Source: Elusimicrobiota bacterium
Lineage (GTDB): Bacteria > Elusimicrobiota > Elusimicrobia > UBA1565 > UBA9628
Assembly: GCA_028714015.1 (NCBI GenBank)
Contig: JAQTNG010000004.1
Location: forward strand, 1-42,362
Length of the DNA stretch: 42,362 nucleotides
Direction: 5' to 3'
Shown: piece by piece, positions 9,333-15,915 of the stretch
Numbering within the stretch: the stretch's first letter is position 1
How the letters are laid out: every line of letters begins with the position of its first letter
Translations under genes and position numbers: made by a program
The notes under the pieces: model-generated
Database searches by the model: none
Seen by the model: the letters and a program-made list of their open reading frames with translations, nothing else
What the model was told of the DNA's origin: nothing

Positions 9333-9976
9333 GCACCGGGGCCCTCCCCCTCCTCGCCCGCCTGGGCGAAGCCGCCAGCTTCCCCCAAGCCGTGCGCAAC
9401 TACGAGACCGACCCCTGGAGCTACATGCGCCGCAAGCTCGGAGAATGCGCGCTTCCCCTGCGCGAATACAAACGGACTTTGTACGAAGAGGCCTCCGCCC
9501 GCCTGCTCGAGGATCTTCGGGCTCCGTTCCTCAAACCGGGCGCGATGCTGGATCACAAGGAGACCTTCGAAAAGCTCCTGACGCCCGACGCCTACGCCGA
9601 CCTCTCCTTCCACCTCGACCCCGGGGGCGACCCGAAATCCCGGCGCGAGGCGGTCAAGGCGCTCCTCTCCGCGGGAAAAATAAAAACCGCCTTCGACACG
9701 GAGGCCCTGCCCCCCGAACGCCGCGGCAAGCCGTGGCAGGCCCTGGTCGAGGACACCTCGCGCCGTCTGGGGCTCGATCAGCTCAAGGAGATCATGGAGC
9801 GCGGGCCCAAGACCGAGCGCCGGCGCGCCTACGCCGTCCGCCGCGCGCGCCGCGACCTCGCCGAATTCCTGACGGTCACGCGGGGCGAGTCGGGGATGCG
9901 CGAGGAGATCACGCTGTTCGTCCTGACCCGCGTCGAGGCCGCGATCGCCGCCTTGCTGCGCTTTCTGAACGCCTAG
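9329..9976 (+). CDS. Conserved-looking protein of unknown function
   Basis: About 215 residues, Arg/Leu/Glu rich, predicted mostly alpha-helical, with no signal peptide or membrane span. I do not recognise the family. The start is uncertain: a TTG at 9329 overlaps the upstream stop (TTGA) and gives the most compact fit, whereas the first downstream ATG is at about 9424. The reading frame follows the codon bias of the neighbours throughout (strong G/C at third positions), which supports a real gene. It is probably co-transcribed with the secreted Cys/His/Asp protein. Its stop codon TAG is part of a CTAG palindrome that also supplies the stop of the convergent dehydrogenase gene, so the two genes end on the same four bases. 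Confidence 0.7.
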   Translation: MSTGALPLLARLGEAASFPQAVRNYETDPWSYMRRKLGECALPLREYKRTLYEEASARLLEDLRAPFLKPGAMLDHKETFEKLLTPDAYADLSFHLDPGGDPKSRREAVKALLSAGKIKTAFDTEALPPERRGKPWQALVEDTSRRLGLDQLKEIMERGPKTERRRAYAVRRARRDLAEFLTVTRGESGMREEITLFVLTRVEAAIAALLRFLNA

Positions 9977-10941
9977 GCGTCGACGCTGTAGGGCGAGCGA
10001 GCCTTGCAGACGAGCCCGTCGATGAGGCCCGAAGCCGCCATCACGCCCATCCTCATGCGCGTCTCGAGCGTCGCCGAGGCCAGGTGAGGCGCCAGCACCG
10101 CGTTTTTGCAGGAAGCCAGGCCGGGCGCCATCTTCGGCTCCCGCTCGTACACGTCGAGGCCCGCGCCGCGGATCTTGTCCGACTTGAGCGCGCGCACGAG
10201 CGCACCCTCGTCGACGATCGGACCGCGCGCGGCGTTGATCAGGTACGCGGACTTCTTCATCAGACTGAACGCCCGGTCGTCGAGCAGGTGCCGCGTGCCC
10301 GCGTCGAGCACGGTGTGGACCGACACGTAGTCGGACTCGCGCAACAGGTCGTCGAGCGGGACGAACTTCGCGTTCAGCGCGGACTCCAGCGCGGGCGCGG
10401 CCCGGCGCGTGTCGTAATAGAGCACCCGCATCGAGAAGCCCGCCGCGCGCTTGGCCACGGCCTGGCCGATGCGCCCGAAGCCGATCACGCCGAGCGTCTT
10501 GCCGAACACGTCGGTTCCCAGGAGCATCAAGGGGTCCCAGCCCTTGTATTTTCCGCCGCGCATGCAGGCGTCGCCCTCGACGACGCGCCGCGCCGCCGCC
10601 ATCAGCAGGGCCCACGTGAAATCCGCCGTGGACTCGGTCAGCACGCCGGGCGTGTTCGTCACGCAGACGCCTCTCGCTTTGCACGCGGGGACGTCAATAT
10701 GGTCGTAGCCGACGGAGAACGTCGAGACCGCCTTCAGCCTCGGCGCGGCCGCGAGCAGCTCCGAGTCGATCTTGTCGGTGAGCAGGCACAGAAGCCCGTC
10801 CTTGTCCTTCACGCTCTTGAGCAGAAGCTTGCGCGGGATCGCCGTCTGCTTGTTGTAGTGCTCGATCTCGAAGTGCGGCTTCAGCAGGTCGAGGCACTCC
10901 TGCGGGACGCGGCGCGTGACGAGGACTTTGGGTTTGGCCAT
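9973..10941 (-). CDS. D-isomer-specific 2-hydroxyacid dehydrogenase (glyoxylate/hydroxypyruvate reductase-like)
   Basis: A 322-residue NAD(P)-dependent dehydrogenase that interconverts a 2-oxoacid and a D-2-hydroxyacid. The Rossmann motif VIGFGRIGQ occupies about 153-160. The catalytic set is complete: Arg239 (NAARGP), Glu268 (DVYEREP) and His286 (APHLASAT). Substrate-side signatures are FSVGYDHID and NTPGVLTESTADF. The length and the arginine/glutamate/histidine positions fit glycerate dehydrogenase and glyoxylate/hydroxypyruvate reductases best, but phosphonate or formate dehydrogenases of the same fold cannot be excluded. It lies 16 nt downstream of the PhyH-type gene on the same strand and also has its own -10 box in that gap. 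Confidence 0.93.
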   Translation of the reverse strand: MAKPKVLVTRRVPQECLDLLKPHFEIEHYNKQTAIPRKLLLKSVKDKDGLLCLLTDKIDSELLAAAPRLKAVSTFSVGYDHIDVPACKARGVCVTNTPGVLTESTADFTWALLMAAARRVVEGDACMRGGKYKGWDPLMLLGTDVFGKTLGVIGFGRIGQAVAKRAAGFSMRVLYYDTRRAAPALESALNAKFVPLDDLLRESDYVSVHTVLDAGTRHLLDDRAFSLMKKSAYLINAARGPIVDEGALVRALKSDKIRGAGLDVYEREPKMAPGLASCKNAVLAPHLASATLETRMRMGVMAASGLIDGLVCKARSPYSVDA

Positions 10942-10948
10942 TCTGTTG

Positions 10949-10976
10949 ATTGTAGCTTTACCGGACGCCGGGCCAC
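10949..10976 (-). promoter_or_regulatory. Probable promoter of the 2-hydroxyacid dehydrogenase gene
   Basis: TACAAT (10954-10949) lies 7 nt before the ATG at 10941, the same geometry as other starts here. The -35 is weaker: GTGGCC at 10976-10971 with a 16-nt spacer, inside the end of the preceding gene. Read-through from the PhyH-type gene is equally possible. Confidence 0.5.
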
Positions 10977-11710
10977 TCCAGCCAGAGATCGGTCATGGCC
11001 CGCCGCAGATAGGGAATGGAGTTGTTGCGCCACGCGTTCACGTGCGAGAACCGGAAGTACACCATGCAGCGTATCGGGGAAGAGAGATTGCGCCCCCGGT
11101 CATGGGCGAGCTGAAAATGGAAGAGGACGACATCGCCCTTCTTGCCCGTCACCTGCTCCGGCTCCGGCAGCTTGATGGATTGCACCAGGCGGGTTTTCCA
11201 GAATCCGGTGCCGCTCTTTTTGACGAGCCCCGCGATCTGACGATGGGATCCGGGGAAGACGGTCAAATTCCCCATGTCCTTTCTCGGCAGATCGCTGAGA
11301 AGTATGCCGGCGCACATGGTGAATCTCTCGATCGCCTCGGGGTTGTTCTTCGAATACATGCCGTCGATGTGCGCGTGGACCTCGCCGTCCGTCTCGTCGT
11401 TTTCCGCCGGGAAGCGAAGGGCGATCTGACCCTGCGACGGGCGTTCGACCTGGCCCGCGCCGAGCAAGGACTCCGCCAGAGCCCAGAGAGGGCTTTCGTA
11501 CAGCAGCGACATGATCGCCGGGGTGTCGGAACGCTCGGATAGATAATCCACGTCGTCGGCGTACGCGTCCTTCGTCGGGTGGCTGCCGGTCCCCAGACGG
11601 TGGTTGATCTCGCGCATCGCGGCGTCGAGCCGCGGCTTCGGCACGACGCCGGGGACTACGACGTAGCCGTCATCGAGAAGGCGCCGCTTCCGCGCCCTGC
11701 TGAGCTTCAT
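10958..11710 (-). CDS. Phytanoyl-CoA dioxygenase (PhyH) family Fe(II)/2-oxoglutarate oxygenase
   Basis: A 250-residue non-haem iron oxygenase. The facial triad is visible as His114-x-Asp116 (VHAHIDGMY) and a distal His203 (LAHDRGRN). Arg214 (SPIRCMVYFR) is well placed to bind 2-oxoglutarate, and NLTVFPGSHR is the PhyH family signature. The reaction is expected to be hydroxylation of a small organic substrate, which the sequence does not identify; PhyH relatives act on phytanoyl-CoA, ectoine, halogenation substrates and others. The ATG at 11710 is placed 6 nt after a TACACT -10, so it is probably translated leaderless. It diverges from dusB, sharing the promoter -35 element, and is followed closely by the dehydrogenase gene; a joint oxidation pathway is possible but speculative. 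Confidence 0.92.
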   Translation of the reverse strand: MKLSRARKRRLLDDGYVVVPGVVPKPRLDAAMREINHRLGTGSHPTKDAYADDVDYLSERSDTPAIMSLLYESPLWALAESLLGAGQVERPSQGQIALRFPAENDETDGEVHAHIDGMYSKNNPEAIERFTMCAGILLSDLPRKDMGNLTVFPGSHRQIAGLVKKSGTGFWKTRLVQSIKLPEPEQVTGKKGDVVLFHFQLAHDRGRNLSSPIRCMVYFRFSHVNAWRNNSIPYLRRAMTDLWLEWPGVR

Positions 11711-11716
11711 GGCCGA

Positions 11717-11744
11717 AGTGTAGCCGGACGGCGCCGCCTGTCAA
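11717..11744 (-). promoter_or_regulatory. Promoter of the PhyH-type gene, sharing its -35 with dusB
   Basis: Consensus TTGACA (11744-11739), 16 nt, TACACT (11722-11717), then 6 nt to the ATG at 11710. The -35 occupies five of the same six base pairs as the dusB -35 on the other strand. Confidence 0.75.
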
Positions 11745-11766
11745 GTCATCCTCGAAGTGCTAAAAT
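11738..11766 (+). promoter_or_regulatory. Promoter of dusB, sharing its -35 with the PhyH-type gene
   Basis: CTGTCA (11738-11743), 17 nt, TAAAAT (11761-11766), then 5 nt to the GTG at 11772. The upstream GTG at 11757 lies within the promoter spacer and so cannot be in the mRNA, which fixes the start at 11772. Confidence 0.7.
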
Positions 11767-11771
11767 ACGCT

Positions 11772-12791
11772 GTGGCGCTCCAGATCGGTTCCCTCCGCCT
11801 TTCGTCGAAAATCATACAGTCCCCCCTCGCCGGCTGCTCCGACCTGCCTTTCCGGCTGATCGGACGCGAAAAAGGCCTGGGCTTCTGCTTTTTGGAAATG
11901 GTCTCGGCGCAGTCGCTCACGCGCGAAAACGCCAAGACGCGGCGCATGCTCAACACCCTGCCCGAGGACAAGCCGCTCGGCGCCCAATTGCTCGGCTGCG
12001 ACCCGGACATGATGGCCGAGGCCGCGCGCATTCTCGAGGAGATAGGCTTCGACCTCATCGACATGAACCTCGGCTGTCCCGTCAAGAAGGTCGTCGGCAA
12101 CGGCGAGGGCTCCGCGCTTCTCATGGACCCCGCCCGGGCGGAAATGGTGTTCCGCGCGGTGCGCAAAGCCGTCAAGGTGCCCGTCACGATGAAGACGCGC
12201 AAGGGCTTCAAGGACCCGTCGGGCGACGAGGCCGTCGAGCTCGCCAAACGCGCCGAGGGCGCGGGCCTGTGCGCCGTCACGATCCACGGCCGCACGCAGG
12301 CCCAGGGCTACTCCGGCAGGTCGGACTGGGAAGCCATCGGCAAGGTCAAGCGCGCGGTCAAGATCCCCGTCATCGGCAACGGCGACGTGCTCACGCCCGC
12401 GGACGCGGCGCGGCTTCTCGAGGTTTCCGGCTGCGACGGCATCATGATCGGGCGCGGCGGCCTCGGCAACCCGTGGATCTACCGCAACCTCGACGACGTG
12501 ATGAACGGCCGCCGCGACGCGGCGTACGTCCCGACGGTGCCCGAAAGAAAGGAGACCCTGCTCAGGCACTTCGCGCTCGAGCGCCGGCTCCTCGGCGACC
12601 GCCAGGCCGCGCTGAACATGCGCCGCATCACGGTCTGGTACTCCCAGGGCCTGCCGCACAACAAGATCATGCGCGTGGGAGTCTGCTCGACGATGGATTG
12701 CCCGGAGATCGCGCGGCTGATCACGGAGTTCTTCGACGCGCTTCCCGCCGACGCCCCGCCCCCGTCCGTGCCGATATTACTGGCCGAATAG
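11772..12791 (+). CDS. dusB: tRNA-dihydrouridine synthase (DusB-like)
   Basis: A 339-residue FMN enzyme that reduces uridine to dihydrouridine in the tRNA D-loop. It begins ALQIGSLRLSSKIIQSPLAGCSDLPFR, the canonical DusB opening. Catalytic Cys102 lies in MNLGCPVKKV, FMN-binding residues in TMKTRKG and IHGRTQAQGYSG, and the phosphate-binding loop in IPVIGNGDV and IMIGRGGLGNPWIY. The start is GTG at 11772, a few bases after the promoter -10; the alternative GTG at 11757 is upstream of the predicted transcript. The stop codon TAG overlaps the first base of a long inverted repeat that separates it from the convergent glycosyltransferase gene. The C-terminal helical tRNA-binding domain (from about 250) is present, and the gene is full length. 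Confidence 0.95.
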   Translation: MALQIGSLRLSSKIIQSPLAGCSDLPFRLIGREKGLGFCFLEMVSAQSLTRENAKTRRMLNTLPEDKPLGAQLLGCDPDMMAEAARILEEIGFDLIDMNLGCPVKKVVGNGEGSALLMDPARAEMVFRAVRKAVKVPVTMKTRKGFKDPSGDEAVELAKRAEGAGLCAVTIHGRTQAQGYSGRSDWEAIGKVKRAVKIPVIGNGDVLTPADAARLLEVSGCDGIMIGRGGLGNPWIYRNLDDVMNGRRDAAYVPTVPERKETLLRHFALERRLLGDRQAALNMRRITVWYSQGLPHNKIMRVGVCSTMDCPEIARLITEFFDALPADAPPPSVPILLAE

Positions 12792-12869
12792 GTGTCAGGC
12801 CTGCCGATCGGACAGTATTCAGATTGGAAGACGCCCTAGAAATACTGTCCGATCGGCAGGCCTGACACC
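12791..12869. repeat. Long hairpin element A (29-nt perfect inverted repeat)
   Basis: The left arm 12791-12819 begins GGTGTCAGGCCTGCCGATC; the right arm 12841-12869 is its exact reverse complement. The loop is 21 nt. It lies between the convergent dusB and glycosyltransferase stops. A second, related element lies at 21933-22015. The shared arm head GGkGTCAGGCyTkCCGATC, the covarying lower arms and the equal loop size indicate a dispersed family, resembling the palindromes mobilised by REP-associated (Y1/IS200-like) transposases. It could terminate transcription from both sides. Confidence 0.85.
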
Positions 12870-12873
12870 AGTT

Positions 12874-13563
12874 CTACAGGTTGGGGGCGGCGGCGAAAAG
12901 AGCTTCCGGCGTGTCGCCCATCTTGAAGCGCGTCTCGAGCCAGAGCCGGCGCGCGATGTAGGCGAGCGGCCCGATCGAATGCACGTGCCGGGCCGCCGGC
13001 CGCAGGCGTTCGGGCAGCAGCGCGATGCGGCCGCGCGCCTTGAGGCGCCGGGAGAACTCGAGGTCCTCGAGGACCGGGAACGCGGGGAAGCCGCCGACGG
13101 CCTTGTAGATTTCGGGCGTCGTGCAGATGCCGTGATCGGAGGAGGCCAGCCCCGAGCGCACGCGCGCGTTGGACCACATCGACAAAGCGGAGAGCCCCAG
13201 GCCCGCGCCGTACGAGACCGAGAACGCGGTGGCGGCCAGGCCTTCCGTCGGGGTGGTGAGCCAGTAGTGCTCCAGCGCCTGCTGCCAGTTCCCCGGCGGC
13301 TGGGCGTCGGCGCGCAGGAAGAAGAGCAGGTCGCCCGTCGCCTTTTCCGCGCCCGCGTGCCACTGCGCGCCGCGGTTCGGCTTGCCAAGGTCCACGACCT
13401 CGTCGGCCCACCCGCGCGCGGCGTCCACCGTTCCGTCGTCGGATCCGCCGTCGATGACGATGACTTCCATCGGGCTCGTCTGGGACACCTGACGCAGGCG
13501 CTTCAGGGAAGAGCCGATCTGCGGGCCCTCGTTGTAGGACGCGACGATGACGGAGAATTTCAC
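12874..13563 (-). CDS. Family 2 glycosyltransferase (TIGR04283-like)
   Basis: A 229-residue GT-A fold protein. FSVIVASYNEG at the N-terminus, VIVIDGGSDDGT (nucleotide-sugar binding), NRGAQWHAGAEKATGDLLFFLRADAQPP (the acceptor/DXD region, here RAD) and GGFPAFPVLEDLEFSRRLKARG follow the pattern of the rSAM/selenodomain-associated transferase 2 family. The donor and acceptor are unknown. There is no membrane span beyond a weakly hydrophobic stretch near the C-terminus. The GTG start at 13563 overlaps the stop of the DUF1015 gene by 4 nt (GTGA), so the two are translationally coupled. An open extension upstream is inside DUF1015 and is not used. No selenium or radical-SAM partner is seen nearby, so the family name does not reveal its job here. 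Confidence 0.85.
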   Translation of the reverse strand: MKFSVIVASYNEGPQIGSSLKRLRQVSQTSPMEVIVIDGGSDDGTVDAARGWADEVVDLGKPNRGAQWHAGAEKATGDLLFFLRADAQPPGNWQQALEHYWLTTPTEGLAATAFSVSYGAGLGLSALSMWSNARVRSGLASSDHGICTTPEIYKAVGGFPAFPVLEDLEFSRRLKARGRIALLPERLRPAARHVHSIGPLAYIARRLWLETRFKMGDTPEALFAAAPNL

Positions 13564-14723
13564 TCGGCGTCCAGCGGGCGGAACGCGAGGCCGGTCGCGA
13601 TCTTCGGGTAGAAGAAGGTCGACTTCTGCGGCAGGAGGCCGACGGCCTTCGCCGCGCGCCGCACCTGCGCCACGGTAAACGGCTTGACGAGCACGGCCGC
13701 GCCGCCCGCCGCCTTCGCCTTCTTGACGGCGAGCGCCGCGTCGGGCGTGTAGCTCATCGCGTCGGGACGAACCTGCGACAGAAGGTTCGCCCCCAGCCAC
13801 TCGACCGCGAGCCCGCTCCTGCAGCCGCGGGGCTTCGGCTCGCCGAAATGGAAGCCGTTCTCGATCAAGCCGAACGCGTAGGGGTTCTTCGATTTGGCGA
13901 CGAGCGCCTCGAGCGCGCCGAGATTCCGGGCCTTCTTAAGGGAAGCGAGCGCGCCCGCGCGCTTGAGCAGGCTGACCCCGGCGATGCGGTGCGTGGGGAG
14001 CACGACCAGGCCGGCGTCCTCGTCGGGCACGAGGTAGGTCAGCACCGCGTCGGTGCCCGGCCCCTTTGTTTTGGCGTGATGGTCGCGGCTCACGGAATAG
14101 CGGTGGTGTCCGTCGGCGATCAATATGGAGCGCGGCGCCAGCGCCTTGCGGATCGCGGCGACGAGCTTCGGCTCATCCACGACCCAAAGCCTGTAATCCA
14201 CCCCCGCGTGGGACCTCCCCGCCGCGTCGGGCCGGCCCTTCATGCCCGCGGCGATGGCGCGGCGCGCCGCGCCGGACGGATCCGCGAACACGCCGAAGAT
14301 CGGGCTGATGTTGACGCCGACGGCGTCGAGCATCTTGAGGCGATCGACCTTCGGCTTGGCCAAAGTTCTTTCATGAGGGATGATCGCTTTCGCGGCCTTC
14401 GGGGTCGCCCCCAGCGCGGAGAGAATGCCGCGGCGCACGCGCTTCTTTCCGTTGAGCGTGTAGCGCTCTTCAATCGCGTAAAACGCGGGCCGGGGATCGC
14501 GCGCGAGCGTCCCATCGACGGTCCAGCGGCGCCAGAGCGCCGCCGCCCGTTCGTATTTGGCGGGCGGCTCGCCCCGGGGCAATTCCAAATGGACCGCGTT
14601 CGCCATTCGCCGCCGCAACGCGGCGGCCAGCTCCGGCCCGATCACGTCGTAAGGGGGGCACAGCGCGGAGTTCAGCGTCGGGGAGGAGTATCGAACACCG
14701 CGGAAAGGTCGGACGTCAGCCAT
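13560..14723 (-). CDS. DUF1015 family protein
   Basis: A 387-residue DUF1015 protein: VRPFRGVRYSS at the start, CPPYDVI, the central IIPHERT, and the hallmark IADGHHRYSVSRDHH are all present. Its activity is not established as far as I know; bacterial members are often near serine or glycan metabolism genes and the domain has been linked to kinase- or HTH-like annotations without good evidence. It should be cytoplasmic because no signal peptide is present. The ATG at 14723 follows a -10-like box by 5 nt. It is coupled to the following glycosyltransferase gene and diverges from nadD, with which it seems to share the -35 element. Confidence 0.9.
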   Translation of the reverse strand: MADVRPFRGVRYSSPTLNSALCPPYDVIGPELAAALRRRMANAVHLELPRGEPPAKYERAAALWRRWTVDGTLARDPRPAFYAIEERYTLNGKKRVRRGILSALGATPKAAKAIIPHERTLAKPKVDRLKMLDAVGVNISPIFGVFADPSGAARRAIAAGMKGRPDAAGRSHAGVDYRLWVVDEPKLVAAIRKALAPRSILIADGHHRYSVSRDHHAKTKGPGTDAVLTYLVPDEDAGLVVLPTHRIAGVSLLKRAGALASLKKARNLGALEALVAKSKNPYAFGLIENGFHFGEPKPRGCRSGLAVEWLGANLLSQVRPDAMSYTPDAALAVKKAKAAGGAAVLVKPFTVAQVRRAAKAVGLLPQKSTFFYPKIATGLAFRPLDAE

Positions 14724-14728
14724 AAGTC

Positions 14729-14758
14729 ATCATCCCGTTTCCGTGCTCTCATTGTCAA
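14729..14758 (-). promoter_or_regulatory. Promoter of DUF1015-glycosyltransferase, sharing its -35 with nadD
   Basis: TTGACA (14758-14753), 18 nt, GATGAT (14734-14729), then 5 nt to the ATG at 14723. The -10 is imperfect but the -35 is consensus and coincides with the nadD -35 on the opposite strand. Confidence 0.6.
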
Positions 14759-14780
14759 GCCGCTCCTAGGGCGGTAGAAT
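14752..14780 (+). promoter_or_regulatory. Promoter of the nadD-argS operon
   Basis: TTGTCA (14752-14757), 17 nt, TAGAAT (14775-14780). An in-frame ATG (14779) is embedded in the -10 box; the family-typical ATG is at 14791, about 4 nt after the expected transcription start. Confidence 0.72.
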
Positions 14781-14790
14781 GAAGGTCTTC

Positions 14791-15915
14791 ATGCGCGTCC
14801 TCGTCTTCGGCGGCACTTTCGATCCTCCCCATCGCGGCCACGCCGCGCTCCTTCTCGCCGCCGCGAAAAAAATACGTCCCGACAAGATTCTGATCGTTCC
14901 CGCATACCAGGCTCCGTTGAAAGGCACGCCGCAGGCAAGCTCCAAAGATCGTCTGACCATGGTCCGTCTGGGCATTCTCGATCCGTTGCCGTTGAAATGG
15001 CGGAAGATCAGCCGTTTAGACGCGCGCGAAGCGCGCGCGCGCCGCCGGGTTTTCACCGTCGAGACGCTCGGCGCGCTCAAAGGAGCCGACCTCCACTTCG
15101 TCTGCGGCCAGGACTCCGCCGTCTCTTTCCCCAAGTGGAAAAATCCTTCCCTCTTGAAGTCGTCGGCGACCTGGTGGTACGGGGCTCGTCCCGGAGCATC
15201 AATCCGTCCTTCCACGCACTTCCGTACGGTGCCGGGAAGGTTCCCCTCTATTTCTTCAACAGAAATCCGTTCGCTGCTGGCGCTCGACCAGGATTGCTCC
15301 AAGGAGCTGTTCCCCGCCGTTTTGTCGTTCATCCACGATCGCCGTCTTTACGGCAAAAGGATGGTGGCTCGTTTAAGCACGACCCTGTCCCCGAGCCGCT
15401 ACGAACATACCCTCAATGTCGCGACCCTGGCCGAATCCCTGGCTCGGCGTTGGGGAGCGGACCCCGTCAAGGCCCGCCTCGCCGGGCTTCTTCACGACGC
15501 GGGCCGGCGTTATTCCCCGCCTGAATTGGCGCGCTACGCGCGCCGCCGCCGTCTGGCCGTTCCCGAACGAGCGGCCATCCTCGCGCTCGCCCCCATGCTC
15601 CTTCATTCGTACGTCTCCGAGGATCTGGCCCGGCGCGAATTCGGCGTTTCCGATCACGAGGTTCTTTGCGCCATCCGGCGCCACACACTCGGCGACCGCC
15701 GTTTGGGCCTGCTCGACCGCATCCTATACGTCGCCGACGCCTGCGCCTACGATCGGACCCACGCGACCTCCGCCGCCACCCGCGCCCTCGCCTTCGTCGA
15801 TCTGGACGCGGCCCTCAAGCGCTGCGTTTCCGAAAAACTCGTTCACGCCGTCTCCCGCGAAGCCTGGCTCCACCCCCTCACCGTCAACCTATGGAATTGC
15901 CTCGCGCGGCTCTGA
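14791..15915 (+). CDS. nadD: Fused nicotinate-nucleotide adenylyltransferase (NadD) and YqeK-type HD hydrolase
   Basis: A 374-residue two-domain protein. Residues 1-185 are NadD, which makes deamido-NAD+: GGTFDPPHRGH (His14 and His17 of the HxGH motif) and SSTEIR (155-160). Residues 190-374 are a YqeK-type HD-domain: YEHTLNVATLAESLA (His206), LAGLLHDAGR (His235-Asp236), LHSYVSEDLA, IRRHTLGD and LLDRILYVADA. YqeK proteins hydrolyse symmetrical diadenosine tetraphosphate. Most bacteria encode the two activities as adjacent genes; fusions occur in some lineages. The start at 14791 is chosen because an in-frame ATG at 14779 lies inside the promoter -10. The gene overlaps the next by 25 nt. Codon use is slightly less GC-extreme in the NadD half than in the neighbours. 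Confidence 0.93.
   Translation: MRVLVFGGTFDPPHRGHAALLLAAAKKIRPDKILIVPAYQAPLKGTPQASSKDRLTMVRLGILDPLPLKWRKISRLDAREARARRRVFTVETLGALKGADLHFVCGQDSAVSFPKWKNPSLLKSSATWWYGARPGASIRPSTHFRTVPGRFPSISSTEIRSLLALDQDCSKELFPAVLSFIHDRRLYGKRMVARLSTTLSPSRYEHTLNVATLAESLARRWGADPVKARLAGLLHDAGRRYSPPELARYARRRRLAVPERAAILALAPMLLHSYVSEDLARREFGVSDHEVLCAIRRHTLGDRRLGLLDRILYVADACAYDRTHATSAATRALAFVDLDAALKRCVSEKLVHAVSREAWLHPLTVNLWNCLARL

Noticed and set aside
12791-12869. Hairpin element A considered as an insertion sequence or attachment site.
   Set aside because: Only about 79 bp, with no transposase gene and no obvious target duplication; it is treated as a non-autonomous palindrome.
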